Below, piece by piece: positions 32,989-41,841 of a DNA stretch of 64,000 bases. The first letter of the stretch is position 1; each line of letters begins with the position of its first letter. The stretch is from positions 62,001 through 126,000 of the forward strand of contig CADADB010000005.1 in assembly GCA_902786595.1 (NCBI GenBank), in the 5' to 3' direction. The DNA is from an uncultured Bacteroidota bacterium (GTDB lineage: Bacteria > Bacteroidota > Bacteroidia > Bacteroidales > WCHB1-69). Made by a program: the position numbers and the translations under genes. Under the pieces are notes generated by a model. It was given only the letters and a program-made list of their open reading frames with translations, was not told the origin of the DNA and made no database searches.

Positions 32989-34121
32989 GTTTTGTCGTTC
33001 AATTCCATCACCACGGCATACCTTGTCGCGGCCGTGACGGGGTTCAGCGCTATCGTGCCGGACCACCACAGCCCGTCACGCAACTGCATTCCCGATTGTA
33101 GAGACGTTTCATGAAACGTCTCTACGGATCCGCGGACGATCCGGAACGTGCCCTGCGATTCGGGATGGCAATATCGTGCGTAGATGTCGTGCGCCGCCAT
33201 TCCCATCGTCTTCCGCAGGTTTACCTCCACGAAAGGATGCAGCTTGTACGCCCCATCTTCTTGATAGACAAACATATCGACACCGGCATCGCCCTCGTAA
33301 TGCGGGGCGATTTCTTTTTGCAAAAAATCGCTAACGAGCGACTGAATGGTGGCTAGCTCCTCTATATCGACATAGCGGGAAAGAGCCAGCAGAATCTCGG
33401 AATCAGGCATCAACAGGTTGCCGCCGTAGCCATAATGCTCGGTCTTGAAGAGCGAATAGCCCCGGAAGATGACTTCCCCGTTCCGGCACTCGAACTCCAT
33501 GGCAAAGTCCTGGACCACCGTGTATTGCTTTTCCGCCAGAATGCCGCCTTGCCGTTTCAGCACGCCCGCGCACTGGCGCAGGAGCGTGGGGCTCGTCGTC
33601 CCGTGCGCGTAGAGGTGCCCGCGCCCGTTACCCGAATACGGCGACTTGAAGATGACGTCTTTCTTTCGTTGCACAAAATCCTCAATTTCCTGGATCTCAG
33701 TCAGATATTCGGGAGTTTCGGGCAGCTTTTCGGGTTGAGCACAATGTCCCCGCAGAAACTCCATCGCCTCGATGGTGGTTTTGCGGTGCGCTAGCGCGCG
33801 GAGTTTCGACAGTTGTTCGTCTGTCGGCAGTAGCTTGTCCGGAACCCCGATGCGCTGCAGTTGATAGACCACCGCCGCGTCCCAGCCCCAAGGGGTTACC
33901 TTTGTGATGCGGTCCGCGTTCTCCAACGGGGCGAAATTCTTCTGGAACTCCTTCCCGAAAGGATGGTAGGCGTCCAACACCACCGCATCGTCCCCCCCCA
34001 GATACCGCATGAACGGTGCGCAGTCGTAGGCGAACTGCGCCGCTGACCGCAACGCCACAAACTGCGGCTGGTTGTCCGCCAGCGCGTAGTCGTGTTCGGG
34101 GTTGAAGACCAAAAGGTTCAT
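32985..34121 (-). CDS. ATP-grasp-like protein of Bacteroidetes, unknown substrate
   Basis: A 378-aa cytoplasmic protein. FKSPYSGNGRGHLYA near residue 156 resembles the lysine plus glycine-rich loop of ATP-grasp ligases, and HPFVEVNLRKTMG near residue 302 fits the Glu/Asn metal site of that fold. The N-terminus NLLVFNPEHDYALADN is distinctive, and I believe the protein is conserved in Bacteroidales as a hypothetical. Assignment to ATP-grasp is by motif only. Residues 333-341 (VETFHETSL) are encoded by an in-frame 28-bp palindromic repeat close to the C-terminus. The promoter -7 element is at 34149-34157. Confidence 0.7.
   Translation of the reverse strand: MNLLVFNPEHDYALADNQPQFVALRSAAQFAYDCAPFMRYLGGDDAVVLDAYHPFGKEFQKNFAPLENADRITKVTPWGWDAAVVYQLQRIGVPDKLLPTDEQLSKLRALAHRKTTIEAMEFLRGHCAQPEKLPETPEYLTEIQEIEDFVQRKKDVIFKSPYSGNGRGHLYAHGTTSPTLLRQCAGVLKRQGGILAEKQYTVVQDFAMEFECRNGEVIFRGYSLFKTEHYGYGGNLLMPDSEILLALSRYVDIEELATIQSLVSDFLQKEIAPHYEGDAGVDMFVYQEDGAYKLHPFVEVNLRKTMGMAAHDIYARYCHPESQGTFRIVRGSVETFHETSLQSGMQLRDGLWWSGTIALNPVTAATRYAVVMELNDKT
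33098..33125. repeat. 28-bp palindrome, copy 3 (inside a gene)
   Basis: A perfect copy, starting exactly on codon 333 of the ATP-grasp-like gene and read as VETFHETSL, the same peptide as in the copy at 8113-8140. Confidence 0.95.
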
Positions 34122-34148
34122 CAGGGGTTAGAAGGTTAGAAGAAGGCG

Positions 34149-34157
34149 GCAAAGGTA
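34149..34157 (-). promoter_or_regulatory. Promoter -7 element of the ATP-grasp-like gene
   Basis: TACCTTTGC on the minus strand, 27 bp upstream of the ATG at 34121. Confidence 0.75.
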
Positions 34158-34197
34158 CATAAAATACGAATACCCAAAGACCGATGGAATTGACGCT

Positions 34198-34225
34198 GTA
34201 GAGACGTTTCATGAAACGTCTCTAC
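34198..34225. repeat. 28-bp palindrome, copy 4 (intergenic)
   Basis: A perfect copy located about 40 bp upstream of the promoter of the gene that also contains copy 3. Confidence 0.95.
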
Positions 34226-34726
34226 AATTTCAGAGGAAAGATACGTGATTTTGAATATGCGACTTCGTGCAAATCCCGGAAATATTCCTCGTTATACCAT
34301 TTTGCCCGCACACCTACGGCGTGCGAAAAAACGAACCGCTGTCCGCATTTCTACCGAGCCCTTCAGCCCTAAAGGGCTGTTTCGCGTCCGGAACGGTGTT
34401 GCGTTTTTAACATCGTGATTTTTCTGTACACGGAGCGGTGTCGGATAACCGAATCAAAAAATGCACAAAAATTACTTTTTGTTCCCGAAATGTCAACACT
34501 CTCGTTCGCGCACTATTTCCGGCCACGGCACACTGTGCCGGGTGGGCGAATTCCCCTTCTATTTTAGAAGGGGTGCCCGAAGGGCGGGGTAGTAATATAG
34601 GCATTCATAATAGGAGCACTCTTGCTTACAATTATTAACCGGCGCAAAAACATGATATTTTGGGTGTTGAAGGAGGAGTTACAACTTGCAATTTGAAGGT
34701 CGTTGCAAATTGTGATGGCTTTTTTG
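34226..34726. other. 501-bp gap composed of repeats
   Basis: No gene is seen. It holds the inverted, diverged copy C of the ~85-bp element (34302-34385). A hairpin CCCCTTC/GAAGGGG (34553-34573) runs into TGCCCGAAGGGCGGGG; a related GCCCTTCGGGC plus CCCCCC/GGGGGG element is at 43287-43326. The rest (34390-34540) shows nothing I can support. Confidence 0.6.
34302..34385 (-). repeat. ~85-bp interspersed element, copy C (inverted, diverged)
   Basis: TTGCCCGCACACCTACGGCG ... TTTCTACCGAGCCC ... AGCCCTAAAGGGCT. This is the reverse complement of the layout of copies A and B, with point differences and a slightly shorter middle. Confidence 0.75.
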
Positions 34727-34735
34727 TATTTTTGC
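34727..34735 (+). promoter_or_regulatory. Promoter -7 element of small lipoprotein gene
   Basis: TATTTTTGC, 37 bp ahead of the ATG at 34773, with a TTG about 21 bp further upstream. Confidence 0.75.
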
Positions 34736-34772
34736 CGCGAAATTCAATGTAAATTCAAAAAATTAATCATAA

Positions 34773-35042
34773 ATGAAAAAGATACTGATTCTCGGAGCTG
34801 TTGTCGCTATATTTGTTTTTGGAAGTTGTTCCAGGAGTAAGGTGTGCAATTGTACTGTCAAGAAAACTGGGTACGATCCAGTGTTTGATCAATGGTATTT
34901 CCATTCCTTCGACACAACCCAAACGATAGTAATAGGTACATGTGAAGACTTGAACTCCTACTCAACAAGTAATGCTCCCACTGATTATGGTGGTAATGTG
35001 AATTACACCCAAGTGATTGAATGTTCGGAACAGCAATCTTAA
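34773..35042 (+). CDS. Very small lipoprotein
   Basis: An 89-aa protein with signal KKILILGAVVAIFVFGSC (lipobox FGSC, Cys 19). The mature part, about 70 residues, is Cys-, Thr- and Tyr-rich (SKVCNCTVKKTGYDP; later Cys in IGTCEDL and IECSEQ), suggesting two disulphides. I recognise no family. It has its own promoter and is followed after 140 bp by a bidirectional terminator, so it is a single-gene unit. Confidence 0.75.
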   Translation: MKKILILGAVVAIFVFGSCSRSKVCNCTVKKTGYDPVFDQWYFHSFDTTQTIVIGTCEDLNSYSTSNAPTDYGGNVNYTQVIECSEQQS

Positions 35043-35183
35043 AGTAGCGGAGGAGGGAATGATGATAATGGGAATAATATATTCCCAGCTTAACGTCTTT
35101 AGGGCGACCGGGCACGCTTTCCGCCCAAACTTCGCCCAAACGGGCTTGTAACCGCAATCGTTGTCGCGGCATTAAATATAAAC

Positions 35184-35219
35184 AAAAAACGCGGTCAAAC
35201 AGCTTGACCGCGTTTTTTC
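35184..35219. terminator. Bidirectional terminator between convergent genes
   Basis: AAAAAACGCGGTCAA, a short ACAGC loop, then TTGACCGCGTTTTTT. It serves the small lipoprotein gene on the plus strand and the ccsBA gene on the minus strand. Confidence 0.9.
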
Positions 35220-35235
35220 TTTTACATCCTCCCGA

Positions 35236-37347
35236 CTACGCGTAACTATGCATGCCCCCTAACAGCATGTTCACTCCGAAATAAGTGATTAGCACGCTCA
35301 GAAAGGCCAAAATGCCGTAAATGTGGAAAAACATCGGCTTCTGGAACGATTTCCAGAGCGTGTTGTGTAGCGGGGCGGCGTAAACCAGCAGGGTGATGAG
35401 CGCCCAGACCTCTTTGGGATCCCACGACCAGTAGTTGCCCCACGAGATGTTGGCCCACACCGCGCCGATGAAGATGCCCGCGGCGAGCAGCGCGACGGCA
35501 GGGTAGAGCATGATCATGCTGATGTCGCGCAAACGCTCCAGATATTGCGTGTTCGACGGCTGCGTGAAGCGGACGATCACCGCGCTGATGCCGTTCAGCA
35601 TGACGAAGAACAGCAGCGCGTAGGCAATCATGATGACCGTGACGTGCAGACTGAGCAACGGCGACGAGAGTACTGGCATCAGGTGGGTGATGGGGGGATT
35701 GGAACCGCCCATCATCTGCACCAACAGCACGAAACCGGTCATCATCAGACCCGCCGGTAATGCCATCTCGTATTTTCTGCTCATGAGCAAGGTGATGATG
35801 CAGATGCTCAAGGCCAAAAGGTTCATGGAGTCGAAACTGCCGGCCATCGGCACGTGCCCGCCGGCAATCCAGCGCAGGATAAATACCGCCGCCAAGAAGA
35901 GACAAAGCAATGACACCCAGATGGTTGCGATAATGCGGACGGGCTTGTGAAGCTTTCGCCCTTTTCCGAGGCAGATTAACGCCATCGCGAAACATATTAG
36001 TCCAAGGGTGATGGTCACCATGGCGAGCCATCGACCGGCAGAGAGACGGTTGTAGAGCCGCTCGGCACGGTATTGCGCCTTGGATTGTACTTGTCCGAGG
36101 GCGTGCTTTTCCTGATAGATTTTGGTTTTTTCGAAGACTTCGTTCAGCTCGTCGAAATTGCCCGTTACGGCATATTCTTTGCAGAGACTCATCTGTTTGC
36201 GGATGAAAAGGTACTCGTCATCGGGAATGTCCAAGGGCAGCTCGTCATTTTGGGAGTACCAGGTCACTTGTCCGGCGCTGTCGGCGTGGGGGAAGATTTT
36301 CAACAATTGCGTGTTTTGCAACATGTTGATAATCTGTTTTTTCTCCTCGGCTTCACGGATTTTGTTCCGTTTCAGGTTGCGCTCAATTCTGGGTGTCGGC
36401 TCGTTTTGCCATTCGTCGGTGTAGAAGAGCCAGCCGCTGAAGACCTGCTCCGGGGTGTATCCTTTGTAACGGGCGCTACCGTACAGCTTGGTGGTGAAGT
36501 CTTTGGCGAGGGTCTGCAGCGGACAGACGCGGCCTTTGTACATTACGTACATCTGTCCCATCTTGTCGGCGCTCTCCCTCGGCAGGACGCTCGGCTTGTC
36601 GGCGGCTCGTGCGGGCAGGGCGGCGCACAGCGTCACGAGGACCAGCAGTGCGGCGGCCTTGCCGGCGGTATTCCGCAAGAGTGTTAGGAACTGTCCGTTG
36701 TGTTCGACGAACAACCCGATAAAGGCGATGAACAGCAGGATGTAGCCCGCGTAAGTCACCCCGACACCCCAGGGGTCGTGCGCGACGGACAACACGGAGT
36801 TGCCTTCCTCGTCGTAGTCGCTCTGGTAAAAGCGGTAGTGACGATGTTTCAGGATATTGTTCATTGAGATTTTCGCGTCAGAGACCGTGCCGTTGTCTGA
36901 AATTTGGAGGTAGCTCACGAAATCCATCGGCGTGCGGGTGCCCGGGTAGGTCTCCACCTCAAAACGGTCGAGGGTGAGCGAGAAGGGGAGTCTCGCATTG
37001 CGGATGTCGCCGTGTTTTTCGATGGAGAAGCTGCTGACGGGTTTTCCGGGTGCGAGGGTCATCTCGCCGTGCTGTCCGGTGGTCATCGTCAGCAAGGCAC
37101 CGAGCAGGATGAGCAGCACGGAGGAGTGCAGGGCGCAGATGACCGGCCGTTGCCAGTTTTTGCGCGTGATCATCATGACCATCATGCCGATGGCCAGCAA
37201 TGCCCACAGGGCCACGAACCACCAGCTGCCATAGACGTGGTTCAGTGCGTATTCGTTGCCGTGGAATTTCTCCACGATGGTGCCCGCCGCCATCGCCACG
37301 ATCAGGGCGATGAGGAGGGAGGAGAGGAGGTGACGGAGAGGGTTCAT
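35236..37347 (-). CDS. ccsBA: Fused cytochrome c biogenesis protein (ResB-CcsA type)
   Basis: A 703-aa inner-membrane protein combining a ResB/CcsB-like N-terminal half with a CcsA-like C-terminal half; system II cytochrome c maturation uses it to move heme to the periplasm and attach it to CxxCH motifs. The C-terminal WGNYWSWDPKEVWALITLL is the WWD heme-handling motif, followed by conserved His (APLHNTLW, MFFHIYG). The central part (about residues 250-430) is periplasmic. It has its own promoter at 37379 and lies just downstream of a gene for a CxxCH di-heme protein, its likely client. Confidence 0.93.
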   Translation of the reverse strand: MNPLRHLLSSLLIALIVAMAAGTIVEKFHGNEYALNHVYGSWWFVALWALLAIGMMVMMITRKNWQRPVICALHSSVLLILLGALLTMTTGQHGEMTLAPGKPVSSFSIEKHGDIRNARLPFSLTLDRFEVETYPGTRTPMDFVSYLQISDNGTVSDAKISMNNILKHRHYRFYQSDYDEEGNSVLSVAHDPWGVGVTYAGYILLFIAFIGLFVEHNGQFLTLLRNTAGKAAALLVLVTLCAALPARAADKPSVLPRESADKMGQMYVMYKGRVCPLQTLAKDFTTKLYGSARYKGYTPEQVFSGWLFYTDEWQNEPTPRIERNLKRNKIREAEEKKQIINMLQNTQLLKIFPHADSAGQVTWYSQNDELPLDIPDDEYLFIRKQMSLCKEYAVTGNFDELNEVFEKTKIYQEKHALGQVQSKAQYRAERLYNRLSAGRWLAMVTITLGLICFAMALICLGKGRKLHKPVRIIATIWVSLLCLFLAAVFILRWIAGGHVPMAGSFDSMNLLALSICIITLLMSRKYEMALPAGLMMTGFVLLVQMMGGSNPPITHLMPVLSSPLLSLHVTVIMIAYALLFFVMLNGISAVIVRFTQPSNTQYLERLRDISMIMLYPAVALLAAGIFIGAVWANISWGNYWSWDPKEVWALITLLVYAAPLHNTLWKSFQKPMFFHIYGILAFLSVLITYFGVNMLLGGMHSYA

Positions 37348-37378
37348 CTAATTAAGAATTAAGAATTAAGAAAAGATT

Positions 37379-37387
37379 GCAAAAATA
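37379..37387 (-). promoter_or_regulatory. Promoter -7 element of ccsBA
   Basis: TATTTTTGC on the minus strand, 31 bp upstream of the ATG. Confidence 0.7.
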
Positions 37388-37395
37388 GGAAAAAT

Positions 37396-37428
37396 GTAGA
37401 GACGCAATGCATTACGATGCGTCTCTAC
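37396..37428. repeat. 33-bp variant of the palindromic repeat
   Basis: Arms GTAGAGACGCA and TGCGTCTCTAC around a central ATGCATTACGA. It has the same outer 9 bp as the 28-bp palindrome but a different core. It lies just upstream of the ccsBA promoter. Confidence 0.85.
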
Positions 37429-37479
37429 GGTATTGCTAACGTTTGGCTTCAATAACCCATAACCAATAACCCATAACCA

Positions 37480-39036
37480 TTAAATAGCATTGATGAATTT
37501 GACGACGGCGTCGCGGTCTTCTTTGCTGAGGTTACGGAACTTCTCGACGGTCCAGCGGGCGTCGCTTTGGGCGCTGCCGTGCCACATGATGGCTTCGATG
37601 ACGTTGCGGGCGCGGCAGTCATGCAGACGGTCGCTGGAGCCGGTGCAGATGGCGGAGAGACCGCGGCCCCAAAGCGGGGTGGTCCGGCACCAGCCCGTGC
37701 GGATGTCGTTCTTCATGCAAAGACGGTGCTGCACCATGTCGGTGTAAGGCCATATTTTCTGGTTGGGATAACGCGGCAGACGACTGTCACCCGTGGTGAA
37801 GAAGCCGTTGGGGTCGGTGAAGCGGTCGGGACCGGTGGTCCAGCTGGGACGGTGGCAGGTGGCGCATCCGATTTCACGGAAGATCTTGCGGCCCTTCTGC
37901 ACCTCCTCGTCTTTGAGGTTACGGGCGGCGGGCACGGCCAAACCGCGGTGCCACACCATCAGGTTGACGTAGTCGTCGTTGCTCATCTCAGCGGGTAATT
38001 CTTTACTCATCAGATAGTTGTAGATATCGGTCTCGGGATTGCCCGTGACATTGTACTCCGGGAAATAGGTGTAGAATTCGGCTTGCACCTGCGGGTCTTG
38101 CGAAGCCACGCGGGCGTAGGTCTCGGTCATGTAGTGGTAGCGACGGTCGCCACGGGTCACGTTGGTGATGTTCCAGATGGCGTTGGCGCCGGGACCGTCC
38201 TGCAGCGGACCGCGGGAGCAGGCGTAGGTGAAACGCTTCGGATGGTTGGTCTTGCCGTAAAGTCCTGTGGGTGCCCAGTCGGAGCCGGCCCACATGGCCG
38301 GGTTCAGATTCGCGCCGGCCATCGACTCACGCAGGTATTGCGCCTTCAGCGAGTCGTCGGGGATGGCATCCAACAGTCCAGTGCCATAGATGCCGATGGT
38401 CGATTCCAGACGCACAATCTCGCTGCCGTAAGGGATTTGTACTCCGTTGGATTCCAGCGGGACGTAGTACGCCGAGGCGGGAATGTAAACTTCCGGATAA
38501 ATCAGACTGTATGTTTCACCATCGGGGAAGCGGTTGCCCCATTCATCCACGTAGTCTAGCCAGTTGATCTGGATTTGGCTTTCGTCGATGGGTGCCTTGA
38601 AAGGCGGCACGGCCTTGGTCTGCGGCATGCCCGTGAGCGAACTCACGTAGTTGTCGTTCTGGTCAGTGACCACCAGCAGGTAGCCGTTGCCCCAGTCGCC
38701 GGCGGCGTAGCGGTCCATGCGTTTGCCATGGCCGTAGCCCGGGTGACAGGCGATGCAGGAGCTGCGGATGTAGAGCGGTCCCAAGCCATTGAACGGCGGC
38801 GTGTTGATGTTGAAGTCGCGCTCAAAGAGGTATTCGCCGTACTTGAACGCGGCAATGTCGGTGACCGCCGGGGCGGGGTCCTCGTATGCGGACGACGAAT
38901 TGTTGAACGTTGTTCCCAGTTTTCCTCCGGCGTAAGTCTCTTCCTCAATCCAAGACATTTCGCCGTTTTCGGGTCTGTGGCAGCCCGCAAATAAGAATAA
39001 CCCCAAAATAATAATGATTGTCGTTATTTTTTCCAT
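37480..39036 (-). CDS. Di-heme c-type cytochrome lipoprotein (DUF1111/MauG-like)
   Basis: A 518-aa lipoprotein (signal LFLFAGC, Cys 19) with two heme-binding motifs, CIACH at about residue 94 and CATCH at about residue 390. The layout fits the DUF1111 'di-heme thiol oxidoreductase' family related to MauG and bacterial cytochrome c peroxidases. These genes are commonly found beside imelysin genes in iron-uptake loci, where an oxidase or reductase role on iron has been proposed. It is 16 bp downstream of the imelysin gene and so cotranscribed with it; the CcsBA protein downstream would attach its hemes. Confidence 0.92.
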   Translation of the reverse strand: MEKITTIIIILGLFLFAGCHRPENGEMSWIEEETYAGGKLGTTFNNSSSAYEDPAPAVTDIAAFKYGEYLFERDFNINTPPFNGLGPLYIRSSCIACHPGYGHGKRMDRYAAGDWGNGYLLVVTDQNDNYVSSLTGMPQTKAVPPFKAPIDESQIQINWLDYVDEWGNRFPDGETYSLIYPEVYIPASAYYVPLESNGVQIPYGSEIVRLESTIGIYGTGLLDAIPDDSLKAQYLRESMAGANLNPAMWAGSDWAPTGLYGKTNHPKRFTYACSRGPLQDGPGANAIWNITNVTRGDRRYHYMTETYARVASQDPQVQAEFYTYFPEYNVTGNPETDIYNYLMSKELPAEMSNDDYVNLMVWHRGLAVPAARNLKDEEVQKGRKIFREIGCATCHRPSWTTGPDRFTDPNGFFTTGDSRLPRYPNQKIWPYTDMVQHRLCMKNDIRTGWCRTTPLWGRGLSAICTGSSDRLHDCRARNVIEAIMWHGSAQSDARWTVEKFRNLSKEDRDAVVKFINAI

Positions 39037-39052
39037 AATTCAACATTCATAA

Positions 39053-40198
39053 TTATTCCTCGTATGTTCTCAAAGCATCGTTGACCTTGGAGAGCACATC
39101 ATCGAGGTTCTGGCACGCCTCGATGGCTTCCCCATTGGCGGGGTTGGTGTAGTTCTGCACGAACGGGCGCGGCATGGCGTTGATTTTCTCCAATGCGGTG
39201 TTGATGGCTTCCTCCACCTCGTTGTCGAGGGCTTTGTCCATCTTCTTGACGTAGGCGTGCAGGGAGAGCTTATCGTTGCGCTGGCCTTCGATGCCGCCGT
39301 AGTAGGCGTTCTGGATGCTGAGGATGTTGTCGTAGAAGTCCTCGATGGATTTCTGGCTGTAAGGGGACTCGATGTAGTTGGCGTCTTCGCCGTTGTAGGG
39401 CTTGCCGATCTTGGAGGTGCCCACCTCGTCGGCGATGGTCTTGCAGCCATCGGCGATGGCCATGAGTCCGCTCACGGAGCTGGGGTAGGTGCTGCCGGGG
39501 TTGCCGGCCTTCTTGAGGTTGTCACCGTAGCTGTAGCTGCCTCCGTTGACGGTGGTGTTGAGCTCCAGCTCTTCCACTTTGTCGCGGTGCGACTTCGGAG
39601 CGGCGTCACCGATCCAGCTCACCTCGAGTTGGAAGCAGCGGTTGCGCAGGTCGCCGGCCACGGCCACGGCATAGACCATCTGCGTTTCGGTGATCTCGCT
39701 GGCATTGCGCACTTGTCCGTTGTGGAAGAGGATGTACTCGATGCCGTGGAATCCGAGCAGGGCGTTGCCGAGCTGCTCGCCGGCCACCACATCGCCGTCC
39801 TCACCGGCCAAAACGGCCAGCATGTTCGGACTGCTCATCAGGTTGTTGAAGGCATCCACGTCCAACGGCCATGAGTCGATGTGCGGGTCGATGCCGAAGT
39901 CGTTGGCGGCTCCGAAGAGGAAGGCCTCGCTCTTCTCCCACCAGGCGCGAGCGCTCAGGAAGGTCTCGCACACCTTGTTCAGGTCGCTTTGCGAATGGCT
40001 GCTCTGGAAGGTCTTCAACTCGTTGACCAGTTGGTCGGCGTAGTTGGCCAGGTTGGTGTACGTGGGCGCGATGGTGTGGTCCACATATTGTTCGATGACG
40101 GCGGCCTGCTTCTCGTTGACCAGCTCGCCGTTGCCGTGATTGCATCCCACGCTCAGGAATGCGATTGCCACCATGGTGGCGATGATTGATTTTTTCAT
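39053..40198 (-). CDS. Imelysin-family lipoprotein (iron-binding, EfeO/IrpA-like)
   Basis: A 381-aa lipoprotein (signal MVAIAFLSVGC, Cys 19). The imelysin motif GxHxxE is seen as LGFHGIEYILF near residue 150; in this fold its His and Glu, together with other residues in the helical bundle, form the metal site. The family includes the iron-regulated IrpA and the EfeO component of ferrous-iron uptake; the old peptidase label (M75) is doubtful. It lies between a porin gene and the di-heme lipoprotein gene, which supports a role in iron capture in the periplasm or at the outer membrane. Confidence 0.92.
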   Translation of the reverse strand: MKKSIIATMVAIAFLSVGCNHGNGELVNEKQAAVIEQYVDHTIAPTYTNLANYADQLVNELKTFQSSHSQSDLNKVCETFLSARAWWEKSEAFLFGAANDFGIDPHIDSWPLDVDAFNNLMSSPNMLAVLAGEDGDVVAGEQLGNALLGFHGIEYILFHNGQVRNASEITETQMVYAVAVAGDLRNRCFQLEVSWIGDAAPKSHRDKVEELELNTTVNGGSYSYGDNLKKAGNPGSTYPSSVSGLMAIADGCKTIADEVGTSKIGKPYNGEDANYIESPYSQKSIEDFYDNILSIQNAYYGGIEGQRNDKLSLHAYVKKMDKALDNEVEEAINTALEKINAMPRPFVQNYTNPANGEAIEACQNLDDVLSKVNDALRTYEE

Positions 40199-40349
40199 AT
40201 TGTATTTGTTTTAGTTTGTTACTTGTTTCTTGTTTTCCAGGGTTCACTGCGTTCACCCAGGGTTAGCATAGGTCGGGCTTTCAGCCCTCTTTGGAATGAT
40301 GATCAATATGTAGGAGTCATCCGTTCATTCATAATTCAGCATTCATAAT

Positions 40350-41699
40350 TCAGCAATACCCCTTCTTGTGGAACTCCTTGCTGAACATTCCAGCCCAAGT
40401 GATGCCGAGGGCGCACCAGGGTTCGGGGTTGTACTGTTCTTTCAGCAGCCGTACGCCGCCTTCGGCCTTGATGATGATCTCCTTGATGGGACTGTAGTTG
40501 AGGCCGCCGCTCACGCAATGGCGGTCGCTCCAAGCATAGTCGGTCATGTTGTGGCCGGGAATGTAGGAGTCGTAGTATTCGTAGTGGGCGAAGACGTAGA
40601 GCTTGTGACGGTCCATCTTCGGATTTTTGTGATGATGGAAGACGTCGTAGCCGATCTCGCCGCCCGCGCTCCAAGCCGCCTGTCCTACAAGAGTCTGCGG
40701 GTAAGGAGCTTGCGAGCTGTGGGGTAGGGTGGAGTTATAGACGGAAATCAGCTCGCAGTCGCTGAGGTGGCCGTAGAGACCGCTGCCGCGCAGCACGAGT
40801 CCGCCGGTCTTGTAGCTGAAGTCCAAACCACCGATGACCACCGTGCCGCGCACGTCCGTGTAACGCGAGGAGCCCTCGTCGGTGATGATGTCGTTGCGGA
40901 AGGTGTTGCCCACGAAGCCGCTGACGCCGATGTGCAGCCCTTTGACGCTGTAGTTATCGACACGGGCGGCCACGGCCAACTTGTTGGCGACGCGGAACTC
41001 GTAAGGTGAGGCGGAACCGTCGTGCGCCCAGCCGGAAACGCTGAACATGCTGGAGTTGAGCGACGGGATGAGCATCACGTCGTAACGCCAGCCCTTGATG
41101 CGGCCCCACACCTCGATGCCGGTCTCGTGCCATGTGCAGGGAATGATGGTGTTCTCGCCCTCGGGACGATAGATCCCGAAGAACTCGTTGGGCAGGTGGG
41201 CGTTGTTGGTGCCCCCGACCGGCACGACGATGTGACCGGCACGGATGTTCATCTTCCCGTCCCAGAAGGCCTTCTGCAGCCAGAACTGCTCCAAGGCGAC
41301 CTCGCCGCCGCGCTCGATCTCTTTCTCGAACTCGCCGGTCTCCTCGGCCTCCACCTCCACGGCCGACTCGGTGCCGCCGTGCTCGAACTCGATCTCCGTG
41401 TTGAAACTCCAGCCGTGACCGAAATCATAACCTAACATGATGACAGCGTGCGGCAAATCCACACGCCCGTGACCTTTGGAGTCGGCGTAGTTGGCTGCGT
41501 GGGAGTAACGGAAAACGTTGTCGCTGAAGAAGTTGTATTTATAGACGGCCTCGCCGTAACCACCAATGGTGAGCGTGCCCAAAGATTTCCCTTTCGAAGA
41601 GTTCTCAACCTTTGAAGTGTCTGCACTCTGTTGGGCAATAATTGTTTGTAAACCAAGGAATAAAATACCTGCTAAAGTGAGTAATGCCTTTCTGCTCAT
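40350..41699 (-). CDS. Outer-membrane porin-like protein
   Basis: A 449-aa protein counted from the ATG at 41699 (41705 is an alternative). The signal peptide ends near LQTIIAQ. The mature protein opens with GTLTIGGYGEAVYKYNFF and shows alternating barrel strands throughout (GYDFGHGWSFNTEIEFEHG, MNIRAGHIVVPVGG), as in phosphate-selective-porin-like proteins of Bacteroidetes. An acidic surface loop (VEVEAEETGEFEKEIERGGE) may bind cations. It is the first gene of the imelysin/di-heme operon and may pass metal ions to the imelysin; substrate unproven. Confidence 0.85.
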   Translation of the reverse strand: MSRKALLTLAGILFLGLQTIIAQQSADTSKVENSSKGKSLGTLTIGGYGEAVYKYNFFSDNVFRYSHAANYADSKGHGRVDLPHAVIMLGYDFGHGWSFNTEIEFEHGGTESAVEVEAEETGEFEKEIERGGEVALEQFWLQKAFWDGKMNIRAGHIVVPVGGTNNAHLPNEFFGIYRPEGENTIIPCTWHETGIEVWGRIKGWRYDVMLIPSLNSSMFSVSGWAHDGSASPYEFRVANKLAVAARVDNYSVKGLHIGVSGFVGNTFRNDIITDEGSSRYTDVRGTVVIGGLDFSYKTGGLVLRGSGLYGHLSDCELISVYNSTLPHSSQAPYPQTLVGQAAWSAGGEIGYDVFHHHKNPKMDRHKLYVFAHYEYYDSYIPGHNMTDYAWSDRHCVSGGLNYSPIKEIIIKAEGGVRLLKEQYNPEPWCALGITWAGMFSKEFHKKGYC

Positions 41700-41726
41700 G
41701 AACACTTGATTTTATGCAGCAAAAGT

Positions 41727-41758
41727 GCAAAACTCACCCCAGTCGCGATATACCCAAA
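41727..41758 (-). promoter_or_regulatory. Promoter of porin-imelysin-cytochrome operon
   Basis: Minus strand: TTTG (41755-41758), 19 bp, then GAGTTTTGC (41727-41735), one base off the TAnnTTTGC consensus. It ends 28 bp ahead of the ATG at 41699. Confidence 0.6.
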
Positions 41759-41841
41759 AATGAGGATTCGCGGCGTAGTGGATAATGATTAATGAGGATG
41801 TGAGGAAGCTATATACGACGGGGATTTCCGGCTTTTGGGGA

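Noticed and set aside
34407..34638. Small genes in the 34.2-34.7 kb gap
   Set aside because: The short frames on both strands consist of repeat elements and lack promoters, signals or protein-like composition.
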